A stretch of DNA of 22,524 bases from Promethearchaeota archaeon (GCA_019894815.1 JAGXNU010000011.1:1-22524), one strand, 5' to 3'. Numbered from the stretch's first letter, positions 1-7,444 are shown. A program made the numbers and translations. The notes: generated by a model from the letters alone, not told the origin.

Positions 1-125
1 GTGTTACAAGCCTCATCTACAGCATAACTCGTGATATTTTCTGAAGCGATTAATGGTATTGACTTGCTAAACCAGTCGTGGTGTTCCATTAAGCATTCCC
101 GAATTTCAGCAACTAAATTCTTCAA
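1..125 (-). CDS. glyA: Serine hydroxymethyltransferase, N-terminal fragment (runs off the window)
   Basis: Only the first 41 codons are present; the gene continues beyond base 1. Serine hydroxymethyltransferase is a PLP enzyme that interconverts serine and glycine while loading or unloading a one-carbon unit on a folate- or methanopterin-type carrier. The readable N-terminus contains HHDWFSKSIPLIASENITS, which matches the conserved W-F..SIPLIASEN(V/I)TS signature of archaeal GlyA. The chosen start is TTG at 125-123. A stop lies shortly upstream in frame, no ATG or GTG comes before the conserved region, and GGTGA (137-133) sits 7 nt ahead as a ribosome binding site. It is read in the same direction as the coiled-coil gene upstream, across a 167-base AT-rich gap (126-292) in which I see no other gene. 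The family is clear even from this fragment. Confidence 0.85.
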   Translation of the reverse strand, partial: MKNLVAEIRECLMEHHDWFSKSIPLIASENITSYAVDEACN

Positions 126-292
126 TTTAACTTCACCTTTTCTAATTTTAGTAATTTAATAAGATAATTCATTAAACAATTTTTATTAATTATTATCTAA
201 AAATAAATTTAATCAAATTTTAATATTTAAGATGTCATGTATATAAAAATAAGAATTCTATAAAAAAAGACTCTAAAATATCAGTAAATCAA

Positions 293-1219
293 TCAATATC
301 TTGATTCCAAGATCAATCGGGCTTCATATAAATTTAATCGTTTTCCAGCTTTTTGCTTCTCCAAGGCAGTAGCTAATTTGGTTTCTTTGAGTTTTTGGAG
401 TTCGTCATTCTTCTCTTTATTATATCCATATGGTTTCTGAGATCTCTCAGTTTTCTTATTGCGATTATATGGACCTTTCTTCTTGGAAGCTGTTTTTCTC
501 TGATTCATGACCTTTAAAAATTGTTCATGATAAGCATCGGCAGCTTTCTTATTATCAATTAACTCTTCTTCTGTTTTCTTCTTCTTTTCTTTTAATTCAT
601 TTATTCGATCATAGACTTCTTGGAGTTTTGAATGATAATTTTGAGATTTATTTGACCATTTGGTTAATTGCTCATAGATTTTGTTTAAATTGATTTTAAC
701 GATCTGGATTTTACGTTCGATTTTAAAGATTTCAGAATTTTTCTGTTCTGACATGTATTCTTGTTTTGCTTCTGTCAATTCCCCAATTGTATCGATGATT
801 GAGTTTTCTTCAGCCATATCCAATTTTTCGGTTTCAATAATTCTTTCTAAGTTCTCAATTTTACGTTCAATTTGCTTGATGGATGAGAAATTATTTTTGG
901 GTTTTTTGTCTTTTCTGAATTCTTTCTGAAGCGCTTTTCGCTCATCCATGCAAGAATCAAGAATTGACTTATATTCATTCTTCTTTTCTTTAAGGATTTT
1001 TACTTTGCTATTCCAATAATCTCTTTTCTTTTTGTAATTTTCTTTTGATACCTTAAGTAAATTATCGATTTCTGTATCGATCTCTTGTAATCCAGTGATG
1101 AATTCTTTTGTTTTTTTATTTAATCCATCTCTTTTTTCTCGGAAATCCTCAATCTGGAGTTGTAATCCTTTAAAAGAGTTCCTAGAAGGTTGAGATGCAC
1201 TATTATTTTCTTTACTCAT
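293..1219 (-). CDS. Long coiled-coil protein, COG1340-like
   Basis: A 308-residue protein, almost entirely charged helix. From about residue 15 to 235 it is a near-continuous run of Lys/Glu-rich heptad-like sequence, with no signal peptide or membrane segment. It is followed by a basic, Gly/Tyr/Asn-rich linker (KKGPYNRNKKTERSQKPYGY, about residues 245-265). It ends in a short helical tail with LKETKLATALEKQKAGKRLN and then LYEARLILE. This tail resembles the C-terminus of the archaeal coiled-coil family COG1340, whose molecular function is not established. Start is ATG at 1219-1217, with no clear Shine-Dalgarno sequence. It diverges from trmI over a 236-base AT-rich gap. The family name rests on architecture and the tail, so a generic coiled-coil protein is the fallback. 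I cannot assign a role. Confidence 0.7.
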   Translation of the reverse strand: MSKENNSASQPSRNSFKGLQLQIEDFREKRDGLNKKTKEFITGLQEIDTEIDNLLKVSKENYKKKRDYWNSKVKILKEKKNEYKSILDSCMDERKALQKEFRKDKKPKNNFSSIKQIERKIENLERIIETEKLDMAEENSIIDTIGELTEAKQEYMSEQKNSEIFKIERKIQIVKINLNKIYEQLTKWSNKSQNYHSKLQEVYDRINELKEKKKKTEEELIDNKKAADAYHEQFLKVMNQRKTASKKKGPYNRNKKTERSQKPYGYNKEKNDELQKLKETKLATALEKQKAGKRLNLYEARLILESRY

Positions 1220-1414
1220 GAAAAGATTCTTAATCGAGTATTTATGAAGAAGATTATAATTAATTCAATAATCCATTTATTTTATATTTTTTGTAATAAT
1301 TTTAAAAATGAGATTTTATCATCATCTAACTACATGTTTGTCAAAAAATAGAACATTTAGAAAAAAGAGTTTAACCCTAAAATCATTCCTTTTTAAAAAC
1401 TTAAAGTATTATTC

Positions 1415-1422
1415 TATAAATA
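1415..1422 (+). promoter_or_regulatory. TATA-box candidate for trmI
   Basis: TATAAATA lies 33 bases before the trmI start codon. Archaeal TATA boxes sit about 25 bases before the transcription start, so the predicted leader is only about 10-15 nt. That agrees with the lack of a Shine-Dalgarno sequence before this ATG. Inferred from sequence and spacing only. Confidence 0.5.
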
Positions 1423-1455
1423 GTAGCATTAAATTTAGTTGAAAATCAATAAAAA

Positions 1456-2331
1456 ATGACTCCCAACCTACAAGAACTAATACAAAATGATGATCTTGCA
1501 TTTCTAATCTTAGATGAACGAAGAAGATGGCTTGTACAAGTGGAAAAAGGAAAAGAATTTCACTCCCATCGAGGTATCATCAAATTCGATGATATAATAG
1601 GGAAACCATTTGGTACAGTTGTATTTTCACATCCACATGATACTCAAGGCTACAAATTCTATGTCCTGAAACCTTTACCTTCTGATTATGTAATTTATAT
1701 GGGTAGAAAAACACAAATCATCTATCCTGAAGATGCTGGACTTATCATCATGTATTCTGGAATTAGACCAGGTAGCAAAGTAATTGAAGCAGGATGCGGC
1801 TCTGGAGCTTTAACATGCATATTAGGAACCTACGTGCAACCAAATGGCCACGTATATTCATATGACATTAGAGAAAAGAGTTTGCGGACTGCAGAGAGAA
1901 ATATCGTGCGTGCAAATTTACAAGAATTTGTTTCAATTAATAATAGAGATATTCTTATAGACGACTTGGATCATGAAAATGTCGATTCTGTTATATTAGA
2001 TATGCCTCAACCATGGATGGCAATTTCCAAAGTAAAAAAATACTTGAAACTTTCGGGAGTTCTAGTTTCTTTTTCTCCCACTATTGAACAAGTTAAGAAA
2101 ACAACATTTGCTCTACAAGAGAATGAATTCACAGAGATCTACACTTATGAGTTGATTAAAAGAACCATGCAAGTAAAAGAGAACGCAACGAGACCTCAAG
2201 TACGAATGATTGGTCATACGGGATACATAACAATAGGAAGGAAGATTTCAGAAATAAAAAATCCCTATAGAGAGAGAAAACCAAAGAGATTTGAAAAAGT
2301 ATCCTTAGATGGGATGCCCTTAAAAGATTGA
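1456..2331 (+). CDS. trmI: tRNA (adenine-N1)-methyltransferase, TrmI family
   Basis: An SAM-dependent enzyme of 291 residues that forms m1A in the T-loop of tRNA (position 58, and in some archaea also 57). An N-terminal beta-rich domain (about 1-95) contains the family's GKPFGT segment. It is followed by a Rossmann methyltransferase fold with the SAM-binding motif VIEAGCGSGALT (about 110-121), the acidic strand end YSYDIREKS, and DMPQPW (about 183-188). The last is the TrmI/Trm61 counterpart of the D-x-P-x-P/W active-site motif. The C-terminal GHTGYITIGRK matches the family's G-H-T-G-(Y/F) ending. The tail is basic, plausible for tRNA contact. The length is slightly above the usual 250-280. 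It converges with the hypothetical gene ending at 2340, leaving only 8 bases between them. Confidence 0.93.
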   Translation: MTPNLQELIQNDDLAFLILDERRRWLVQVEKGKEFHSHRGIIKFDDIIGKPFGTVVFSHPHDTQGYKFYVLKPLPSDYVIYMGRKTQIIYPEDAGLIIMYSGIRPGSKVIEAGCGSGALTCILGTYVQPNGHVYSYDIREKSLRTAERNIVRANLQEFVSINNRDILIDDLDHENVDSVILDMPQPWMAISKVKKYLKLSGVLVSFSPTIEQVKKTTFALQENEFTEIYTYELIKRTMQVKENATRPQVRMIGHTGYITIGRKISEIKNPYRERKPKRFEKVSLDGMPLKD

Positions 2332-2339
2332 TACATAAG

Positions 2340-2759
2340 CTAAAATCCTTTTAATTTAACACCTGTTTGCATTTCTTTTTTCTTCTTAAATCTCTGAGTT
2401 TTAAAATAATGACGTCCTTTTTCTGGTAAAATATCTATGTACTTTCTAAGAATATCTTCAACGAAGTCCTTAGTTGGTTTGTTGGGTATTTTATTTGGAT
2501 TTGTTAGATTGTGTAGGATTTCTTGATCCTTGGAATCTGGAGACAATCCCAAATTTTTGATGGGTATGTGAAATGAATGAATAAACCACCCGACTATTTT
2601 TTCATCATGAGCAATAACACGCAAGATATTTGCAGCTTCTTTTTTTATTTTAAAATCAAGTATTTTCTTACCTGGTCTTACAATAATAGTAGCATAAAGA
2701 GGAATATCATTTTTAGAGCTATGTATTTTCTTAAAGAATTCTTTAAGTTTATCACTCAA
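2340..2759 (-). CDS. Hypothetical protein, 139 residues
   Basis: I do not recognise this protein. It looks soluble and mixed alpha/beta, beginning with an amphipathic Lys-rich helix. A strand-rich core follows (IPLYATIIVRPGKKILDFKI, then a segment with VGWFIHSFHIP), then a Pro/Asn-rich linker, a helix and a very basic C-terminus (about residues 118-135). The basic tail suggests contact with nucleic acid, but nothing more specific can be argued. No signal peptide or membrane segment is visible. The start codon is TTG (2759-2757), because an in-frame TAA lies only two codons upstream and no internal Met offers a shorter start. The gene is divergent from the yjbQ gene, and a large nested inverted repeat (2774-2833) sits between the two starts. 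Confidence 0.6.
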   Translation of the reverse strand: MSDKLKEFFKKIHSSKNDIPLYATIIVRPGKKILDFKIKKEAANILRVIAHDEKIVGWFIHSFHIPIKNLGLSPDSKDQEILHNLTNPNKIPNKPTKDFVEDILRKYIDILPEKGRHYFKTQRFKKKKEMQTGVKLKGF

Positions 2760-2773
2760 TTTTTATCACTCAC

Positions 2774-2833
2774 TTTTTTCAGAAAATTAGTATCAATTAT
2801 ATTAAAGGTATTAATATACCTTTTCTGAAAAAA
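2774..2833. repeat. Nested inverted repeat in a divergent promoter region
   Basis: The outer arms are a perfect 13-base match: TTTTTTCAGAAAA at 2774-2786 and its reverse complement at 2821-2833. Nested between them is AAAGGTAT (2804-2811), loop TAAT, ATACCTTT (2816-2823), an 8-bp hairpin. The inner right arm shares bases 2821-2823 with the outer right arm, so the two pairings compete. The site lies between two divergently read genes. It could be an operator for a dimeric regulator or, if transcribed, a switchable structure in the leader of the yjbQ gene. Seen in sequence; function inferred. Confidence 0.55.
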
Positions 2834-2889
2834 CTTTTCAAAGTTCAAAGTATTCTTTAATAAAAGAATGTTAAAATTAGATATTTAAT

Positions 2890-3312
2890 ATGACAGTTAA
2901 ATTAAAAACTTTTGAAATAAAATCAAACCCATTTTGTGATTTAATTGATATTACGCCTCAAGTGCAAAATGCTGTTAATAATAGTGATATAACCAATGGA
3001 ATCGTTAACGTTCATATTGCTGGATCTACAGGTGCAATTTCAACAATTGAATATGAGCCTGGATTGGTTCAAAACGATATAAAAGAATTTTTAGAAAACA
3101 TCATACCATATAAACGTGATTATAAGCATCATAGAACTTGGGGAGACCATAATGGTTCAGGTCATGTAAGAAGTTTTCTTATTAAGACATCTGAGACTTT
3201 TCCATTTCACAATGGAAAGTTAATTCTAGGCACTTGGCAACAGATTATCTTCTGCGAATTTGATGAAAAACCTCGACATCGAACAATATATTGCCAAATT
3301 ATTGGGGAATGA
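2890..3312 (+). CDS. YjbQ (UPF0047) family protein
   Basis: A small cytosolic protein of 140 residues spanning the whole family length (about 130-140). Recognisable family elements in order are HIAGSTGAISTIEYEPGLVQ (about 43-62), where most members have H-T-S-A, the histidine-rich stretch YKHHRTWGDHNGSGHVRSFL (about 78-97), and LGTWQQIIFCEFDEKPRHR (about 113-131) ending in a short strand. The conserved histidines and acidic residues form a probable metal/phosphate site. The E. coli member has been reported to have thiamine-phosphate synthase-like side activity, but the physiological role of the family is not settled, so I give no gene symbol. It starts at ATG without a clear ribosome binding site. 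It converges with the small gene ending at 3316 (3-base gap). Confidence 0.88.
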   Translation: MTVKLKTFEIKSNPFCDLIDITPQVQNAVNNSDITNGIVNVHIAGSTGAISTIEYEPGLVQNDIKEFLENIIPYKRDYKHHRTWGDHNGSGHVRSFLIKTSETFPFHNGKLILGTWQQIIFCEFDEKPRHRTIYCQIIGE

Positions 3313-3315
3313 AAT

Positions 3316-3540
3316 TTACTTATTTTTTTGAATTATATTTGTGAATTCTTCCACCAATAAAGTGTAAACGTCTCTACGACGCATATCATCAAACTCATCA
3401 ATCATTTTTATAATCTTGGAGTTTTTTTCATTTATTTGTGACTCAAATGAAGGAATATTTCTGATGAATTGCTCACTTCTATCCTTAATGTTAATCTGGT
3501 ATTCTAAATGTTGTAAAAAATTGCTTTTTTTTCTTTCCAA
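3316..3540 (-). CDS. Small hypothetical helical protein, 74 residues
   Basis: I do not recognise a family. The 74 residues are predicted mostly helical and charged (about one third Lys, Arg, Asp or Glu). They have no Cys, no membrane segment and a central Asp/Arg cluster (DEFDDMRRRD). The case for a real gene is the translation signal: GGAAGG lies about 8 nt before the ATG (3540-3538), one of the better Shine-Dalgarno matches in the window, and the frame is open between sensible boundaries. It ends back-to-back with yjbQ and faces a gap with four CGTGA motifs upstream. It could be an oligomerising small adaptor, but that is a guess. Confidence 0.55.
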   Translation of the reverse strand: MERKKSNFLQHLEYQINIKDRSEQFIRNIPSFESQINEKNSKIIKMIDEFDDMRRRDVYTLLVEEFTNIIQKNK

Positions 3541-3621
3541 TATATTAACCTTCCTAAATTAATTCACTTGACGATATAAAAAAAGGAGATTAATTAAAAT
3601 GAGAGTGTTATTTACATGACT

Positions 3622-3679
3622 CGTGATTAACACGTGAATATTATCAAAAGAATACGCGTGATCTTGCTTCTTAACGTGA
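3622..3679. promoter_or_regulatory. Cluster of four CGTGA motifs between divergent genes
   Basis: CGTGA begins at 3622, 3633, 3657 and 3675, all in the same orientation, within 58 bases of otherwise AT-rich DNA. The second copy is part of the palindrome CACGTG. The cluster lies in the 222-base gap between the small gene (minus strand) and the Arf-like GTPase gene (plus strand), where a shared operator would sit. Function is inferred from position and repetition only. Confidence 0.35.
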
Positions 3680-3762
3680 AGAACAAAAGATTAAAAATAA
3701 TGAATTTTACTTGATAATAAAATATTCGAAAATAACCAAGAATCTTAAAATGTGATGGAAGA

Positions 3763-4692
3763 ATGGAAGAATTTTACAAAGTAATTATCGCTGGGCTAGA
3801 CAACGCAGGAAAAACGTCAATTTTAACTGCGCTAGATAAAAAGTATGATTTTGATAAGGAAATCGTCTCACTCAAACCCACCATTAGAGTTGAATACTAT
3901 GCAACCGAATTTCTAAGAAATAAAATTGTTTTTTGGGATCTAGGTGGTCAAGAAAAATACAGAAAATTATATCAAGAGAAACAAGAAATTTACTTTGCGA
4001 ATACTGATTTACTTGTTTACATCATTGATATCCAAGATACTAAAAAACTTGAAATGGCTCTCGCTTATTTAGATATGATTTTACAAAACTTTAGGAAGTA
4101 TAAAATGGATGTACCACTCATAATTAGCTTTCATAAATATGATCCAGAATTCCGTGAGAATGAAGGTATGATTAAACAAGTTGAAGATTTAAAAGAAATT
4201 ATTCTAAAAAAATATCCCTCTTTTAAGATATTATTTCAGCAAACTTCAATTTTTGATATTATATCCATCGTCCAATTAATTTCATATGGGTTGTCTATCT
4301 TCGACGATAAATTTTTTGCTCTCTCAGAACTATTAGAATCATATTTAAAAGAGTTTAATTGCTCCTCTTTGATTGTTTTTGATAAGAACGCGATTATTAT
4401 TAGTGAATATTATAATGAATTTATTGAACCCGATATTTATATTGAACTCATAGAATCTATTAAAGACCATCTCTTTTTACTTAAAAGAATGTTAGAGGAA
4501 TCGTACGAGGCAGATTATAACTTTTCCAATGTTGGAAAAAATTTGCTTTCATATCTTCACAGAGTAAAAATTGCTGAAAATTCACTATTTATATCAGTAA
4601 TTATTAAAGAAACGCTAAAAGAAGAATTTCTGGAAAAGTTTACTGACTTTCTAAATGAAATTACAACGTTATTAAGACCGCTTTTAAGTTAG
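3763..4692 (+). CDS. Arf-like small GTPase with a C-terminal roadblock/longin-like domain
   Basis: A 309-residue protein of two parts. Residues 1-175 form a Ras-superfamily G domain. G1 is GLDNAGKTS (11-19), nearly identical to the Arf family P-loop; G2 Thr is in KPTIRVEY (T40); G3 is WDLGGQ (58-63) with the catalytic Gln kept. G4 is HKYD (124-127) in place of NKxD, so the usual Asn is His, and G5 is probably TSI near 160. Residues about 185-309 are an extra domain (from FFALSELLESYL to the end) with alternating strands and helices, such as SSLIVFDKNAIIISEYY and SLFISVIIKETL. This resembles a roadblock/longin fold, which would give a Rag/Gtr-like layout on an Arf-like G domain. The G domain is certain, while the fold of the tail is inferred. 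No lipid-anchor Cys is seen at the C-terminus and no Gly follows Met1, so the canonical Arf myristoylation site is absent. Confidence 0.85.
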   Translation: MEEFYKVIIAGLDNAGKTSILTALDKKYDFDKEIVSLKPTIRVEYYATEFLRNKIVFWDLGGQEKYRKLYQEKQEIYFANTDLLVYIIDIQDTKKLEMALAYLDMILQNFRKYKMDVPLIISFHKYDPEFRENEGMIKQVEDLKEIILKKYPSFKILFQQTSIFDIISIVQLISYGLSIFDDKFFALSELLESYLKEFNCSSLIVFDKNAIIISEYYNEFIEPDIYIELIESIKDHLFLLKRMLEESYEADYNFSNVGKNLLSYLHRVKIAENSLFISVIIKETLKEEFLEKFTDFLNEITTLLRPLLS

Positions 4693-4830
4693 AATTAAAA
4701 TAATCTTCAGTATTTATTGTTCTATTTTTTTTATCTCTTAAATTCATGATATTGGTGGAAAATACTAAAACCTAAAAAAAAGGAAATACTATCAAATAAA
4801 AATAAATTAAATTTAATTGCTGATAAACTA

Positions 4831-5994
4831 ATGGCTGATTACATCCTTACGCCGTGGGAAGTTAGTGGAGAAGTAGATTATGATCAAATAATTAAAGAAT
4901 TTGGAATAGAACCAATTGATGATAAATTATTGTCTTATTTGAAGGAGTTTACAAATGAGATTCACCCCTTTCTAACTAGAAAAATATTTTTTGCTCACAG
5001 AGATTTAAATTGGATATTAGATGAATATCAAAAAGGAAATCCCTTTTATCTATACACGGGAAGAGGTCCCTCTGGAAATGTCCATTTAGGTCATGTTATG
5101 CCCTGGATTTTTACAAAGTGGCTTCAAGATAAATTTAATGTGGAGCTATGGTTTCAATTAACAGACGATGAGAAATTCTTATTTAATCAATCGCTTTCAA
5201 TGGAAGATGCTTATAAATACTCCTATGATAATGCGTTAGATATTATCGCTTTAGGATTTGATCCAAAAAAGACTTTTATCTTTTCAGATATAGATCTCGC
5301 CGGAACTCTCTATAGAAATGCATTAAAAATAGCGAAAAAAATCACCTTCTCTACTATTAAGGCTACTTTTGGACTAAATAATAGCGCAAATATTGGACAA
5401 ATTTTTTATACAAGTATTCAAACTGTTCCAGCTATAATTAAGAGTATAATTGAAGGAAAGAATGTTCCATGCATAATTCCTCATGCTGTAGACCAAGATC
5501 CACATTTTAGATTATCAAGAGACGTTTTACCAAAACTGGGTTATTACAAACCTGCTTCTATACAATGCATATTTCTACCAAGTCTTCAACAAGGAGGAAA
5601 AATGTCTGCTTCAGTAGAACATACTGCGATCTTCACAAAGGATACACCGGATATCGTCAAGAAAAAAGTAAATAATGCTTTTACTGGTGGACAAGCAAGT
5701 GCAAAAATTCAAAGAGAATTAGGAGGAAATCCCTCAATATGTTCGGTTTATAAATATCATTTTATGCTTTTCACTTTAGATGATGACGAAATTAAAAAGA
5801 TTCAATCAAGATGCAAAGGAGGAGATTTACTTTGTGGAGAATGCAAGAATAATCTAACGCAAAAGATCAACAAATTCCTTACAAAGCATCAAGAAAAAAG
5901 AGAAAAGGCAAAAGACGTGATAGATGATTATCTACTCAAAGAAAAAATTAATCTAAGATCATTGGTAAATGAAAAAAATAAAAAATTTGTATAA
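4831..5994 (+). CDS. trpS: Tryptophanyl-tRNA synthetase, archaeal/eukaryal type
   Basis: A class I aminoacyl-tRNA synthetase that charges tRNA-Trp in the cytosol. The 387-residue length suits the archaeal/eukaryal subfamily. The N-terminus TPWEV is typical of it. The HIGH motif appears as GRGPSGNVHLGH (77-88, HLGH), and the signature loop is GGKMSAS (K257-S261). The tryptophan-binding region includes AVDQDPHFRLSRDV. The C-terminal anticodon-binding helical region contains a cysteine cluster (SRCKGGDLLCGECK), perhaps a metal site. Start is ATG at 4831 with no obvious Shine-Dalgarno sequence. It is a single gene with a 138-base gap on the 5' side and a 197-base AT-rich gap after it. Confidence 0.96.
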   Translation: MADYILTPWEVSGEVDYDQIIKEFGIEPIDDKLLSYLKEFTNEIHPFLTRKIFFAHRDLNWILDEYQKGNPFYLYTGRGPSGNVHLGHVMPWIFTKWLQDKFNVELWFQLTDDEKFLFNQSLSMEDAYKYSYDNALDIIALGFDPKKTFIFSDIDLAGTLYRNALKIAKKITFSTIKATFGLNNSANIGQIFYTSIQTVPAIIKSIIEGKNVPCIIPHAVDQDPHFRLSRDVLPKLGYYKPASIQCIFLPSLQQGGKMSASVEHTAIFTKDTPDIVKKKVNNAFTGGQASAKIQRELGGNPSICSVYKYHFMLFTLDDDEIKKIQSRCKGGDLLCGECKNNLTQKINKFLTKHQEKREKAKDVIDDYLLKEKINLRSLVNEKNKKFV

Positions 5995-6191
5995 AAATAA
6001 ACAAATCCGAGAATATTACGATTCATTTTTCATTTTATCTAAATATATGTCAAATTTTTTTGAGAATATTGAACTTTTTTAATCTTTGGACGATGCTTTA
6101 TTAATTTTTTTTCACGCTTCAAGGAACAATTTAAATATTTTTCAAAATATAATATATTGTTATTTTGTCAATACTACTTAAGGGTTAAATA

Positions 6192-6686
6192 ATGGTGCCT
6201 ACAAATCCAAATCAAAAAAAAAACGTGAAGAAGGAAAAATCACTTGACTCTATTGATAGAAACATAATAAGAATTCTGCAGAAAAATGCAAAAACTTCTT
6301 ATAGAGAAATTCAAGATAAATTAGGCATATCTATAGGTACAATCCATAATAGAATCTCTAAGCTGGAGGATAATCAGATTATAGAAGGATATACCCTTAT
6401 TCTCAACAATATTAAACTTGGATATAAATTCACTTTTCTCATTCGGGTTCAAATTGATGGTAAGCATACCGTAGAAATTTTAGAAGGATTTAAGGAGAAA
6501 CCAGAAGTATGCTCGATTTTTCACACAACTGGTGAGCAATCTGCAGCGTTAATATGTAGATTTAAAGAACCTGAAGATGTCCACGATTTTATCAGGTCTA
6601 TCAATGAAGAAGAATGGGTTACAAAGACTACATCCAATATGGTCCTAAAGGAGTATAAGAACACGTCCTCGATTATTGGCATTTGA
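6192..6686 (+). CDS. Lrp/AsnC family transcriptional regulator
   Basis: A 164-residue regulator of the feast/famine family. A basic N-terminal extension (about 1-20) precedes the winged helix-turn-helix: LDSIDRNIIRILQKNAKTSY, then REIQDKLGISIGTIHNRISK and LEDNQIIEGYTLILN. It is followed by the C-terminal RAM domain, which binds amino acids and drives oligomerisation (about 80-160). Such proteins work as dimers or octamers on AT-rich palindromes. AGGG (6181-6184) lies 7 nt ahead of the ATG as a modest ribosome binding site. A TATA-like TTTAAATAT is at 6130-6138, close to an AT palindrome (about 6148-6158) that could be an autoregulatory site. It converges with tusA over 14 bases. The ligand and targets are unknown. 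Confidence 0.92.
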   Translation: MVPTNPNQKKNVKKEKSLDSIDRNIIRILQKNAKTSYREIQDKLGISIGTIHNRISKLEDNQIIEGYTLILNNIKLGYKFTFLIRVQIDGKHTVEILEGFKEKPEVCSIFHTTGEQSAALICRFKEPEDVHDFIRSINEEEWVTKTTSNMVLKEYKNTSSIIGI

Positions 6687-6700
6687 TAAAGAAGACTATA

Positions 6701-6937
6701 TTATTTCTTTTTGATTTTGATTGAGTAATATTCTCCCTCTATTTTAAAATCGACCACTTCATGACCATGGGATTCAGCAAATCTTTTAATATTTTCACCC
6801 GATTCGCCGAAGTCCCCTTTTACTTCAAGTATTTCACCATTTTCCATTGAATTAAGCAATTTTTTTGTCTTAGCAACAGGTAAGGGACAAACAAGATCAG
6901 AACAATCTAATACTTTTAATTCTACTATTTTTACCAC
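6701..6937 (-). CDS. tusA: TusA-family sulfur carrier protein
   Basis: A small protein of about 78 residues. The family passes persulfide sulfur through a conserved Cys in the C-P-x-P motif. Here that motif is CPLP at 17-20, preceded by LDCSDLV with a second Cys (C12). The rest follows the two-layer sandwich pattern: helix AKTKKLLNSM, strand EILEVKGD, helix ENIKRFAESHG and strand HEVVDFKIEG. It lies 18 bases downstream of dsrE on the same strand, a pairing that recurs in sulfur-trafficking operons. The start is uncertain. The outermost codon is GTG at 6937, but it overlaps the GGTGG that looks like the ribosome binding site. An in-frame ATA (6928-6926), 5 nt after GGTGG, would also give a normal TusA N-terminus. 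Confidence 0.9.
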   Translation of the reverse strand: MVKIVELKVLDCSDLVCPLPVAKTKKLLNSMENGEILEVKGDFGESGENIKRFAESHGHEVVDFKIEGEYYSIKIKKK

Positions 6938-6955
6938 CTTTTAGTGTTCTCTTTT

Positions 6956-7315
6956 TTAACAAAAGATTATACTATCTGCCTCTACACACATATCTAGAAA
7001 ACCATTCATTGTGGTTTTACTGCATCCAAGCAATAATTCTTCTTCTAACATGCCTCTTGCTTTCATACAAACTCCACAAACAAGTACTTTTGCACCTTCT
7101 TCAATTACATCGGCTAGCCATTTACCTACATTATCATAAGTCTTAGGGTCTTGGTCTTTCTTTCCAACCCAAATGCCATCTTCTACTAAAAAAATATTTA
7201 CTTTGTGATTCTCTAATAAGGCAGTGTAGGCAAATCTAAGTAAAGTATAAGGTCTTTCTTGTGTGTATTGACCCGAGCCAATAGCAATTGTAAAAACTTT
7301 TTGTTTTCCAGACAT
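6956..7315 (-). CDS. DsrE-family sulfur transfer protein
   Basis: A 119-residue protein of the DsrE/DsrF/TusD-like fold, small cytosolic proteins that accept or hand on persulfide sulfur. It opens with a beta strand and glycine loop (VFTIAIGSGQYTQERPYT), has the NIFLVEDGIWV strand-loop, and carries the diagnostic VCGVCMKARGM segment (C80 and C83). Further Cys are at 98, 110 and the extreme C-terminus (C119). The single-chain form with TusA next to it matches the DsrE-TusA modules of many archaea and sulfur bacteria rather than the DsrEFH heterohexamer, since no F or H partner is present. Start is ATG (7315-7313). The promoter region is shared with the divergent LysR gene. Confidence 0.85.
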   Translation of the reverse strand: MSGKQKVFTIAIGSGQYTQERPYTLLRFAYTALLENHKVNIFLVEDGIWVGKKDQDPKTYDNVGKWLADVIEEGAKVLVCGVCMKARGMLEEELLLGCSKTTMNGFLDMCVEADSIIFC

Positions 7316-7387
7316 TTTAATTCTAATCCTTTTAAAAGATTTTAATAATTATTTAAATATATCGCATATATTAATTATTTCGTAATG

Positions 7388-7410
7388 ATTTATCAAGAAT
7401 ATCGATAAAT
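7388..7410. promoter_or_regulatory. LysR-type operator (ATC-N9-GAT)
   Basis: ATTTATC at 7388-7394 and GATAAAT at 7404-7410 are perfect 7-base inverted arms around a 9-base spacer. The core is the classical ATC-N9-GAT (T-N11-A type) recognition site of LysR regulators. It lies 34 bases before the LysR start codon and 72 bases before the dsrE start, as expected for autoregulation plus control of the divergent sulfur genes. Confidence 0.65.
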
Positions 7411-7444
7411 TAAATAATAGGCTAAAATTTAAATTATTTAAGCA

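Noticed and set aside
2760..2889. Possible TPP riboswitch ahead of yjbQ, given the family's thiamine link
   Set aside because: The conserved CUGAGA and ACCUGA(U/A)C elements of the TPP riboswitch are absent; only the inverted repeats are there.
6701..7315. dsrE-tusA as part of a dissimilatory sulfite reductase (dsr) locus
   Set aside because: No dsrA, dsrB, dsrC, dsrF or dsrH lies nearby; the neighbours are regulators and msrB, so only a sulfur-carrier role is supported.
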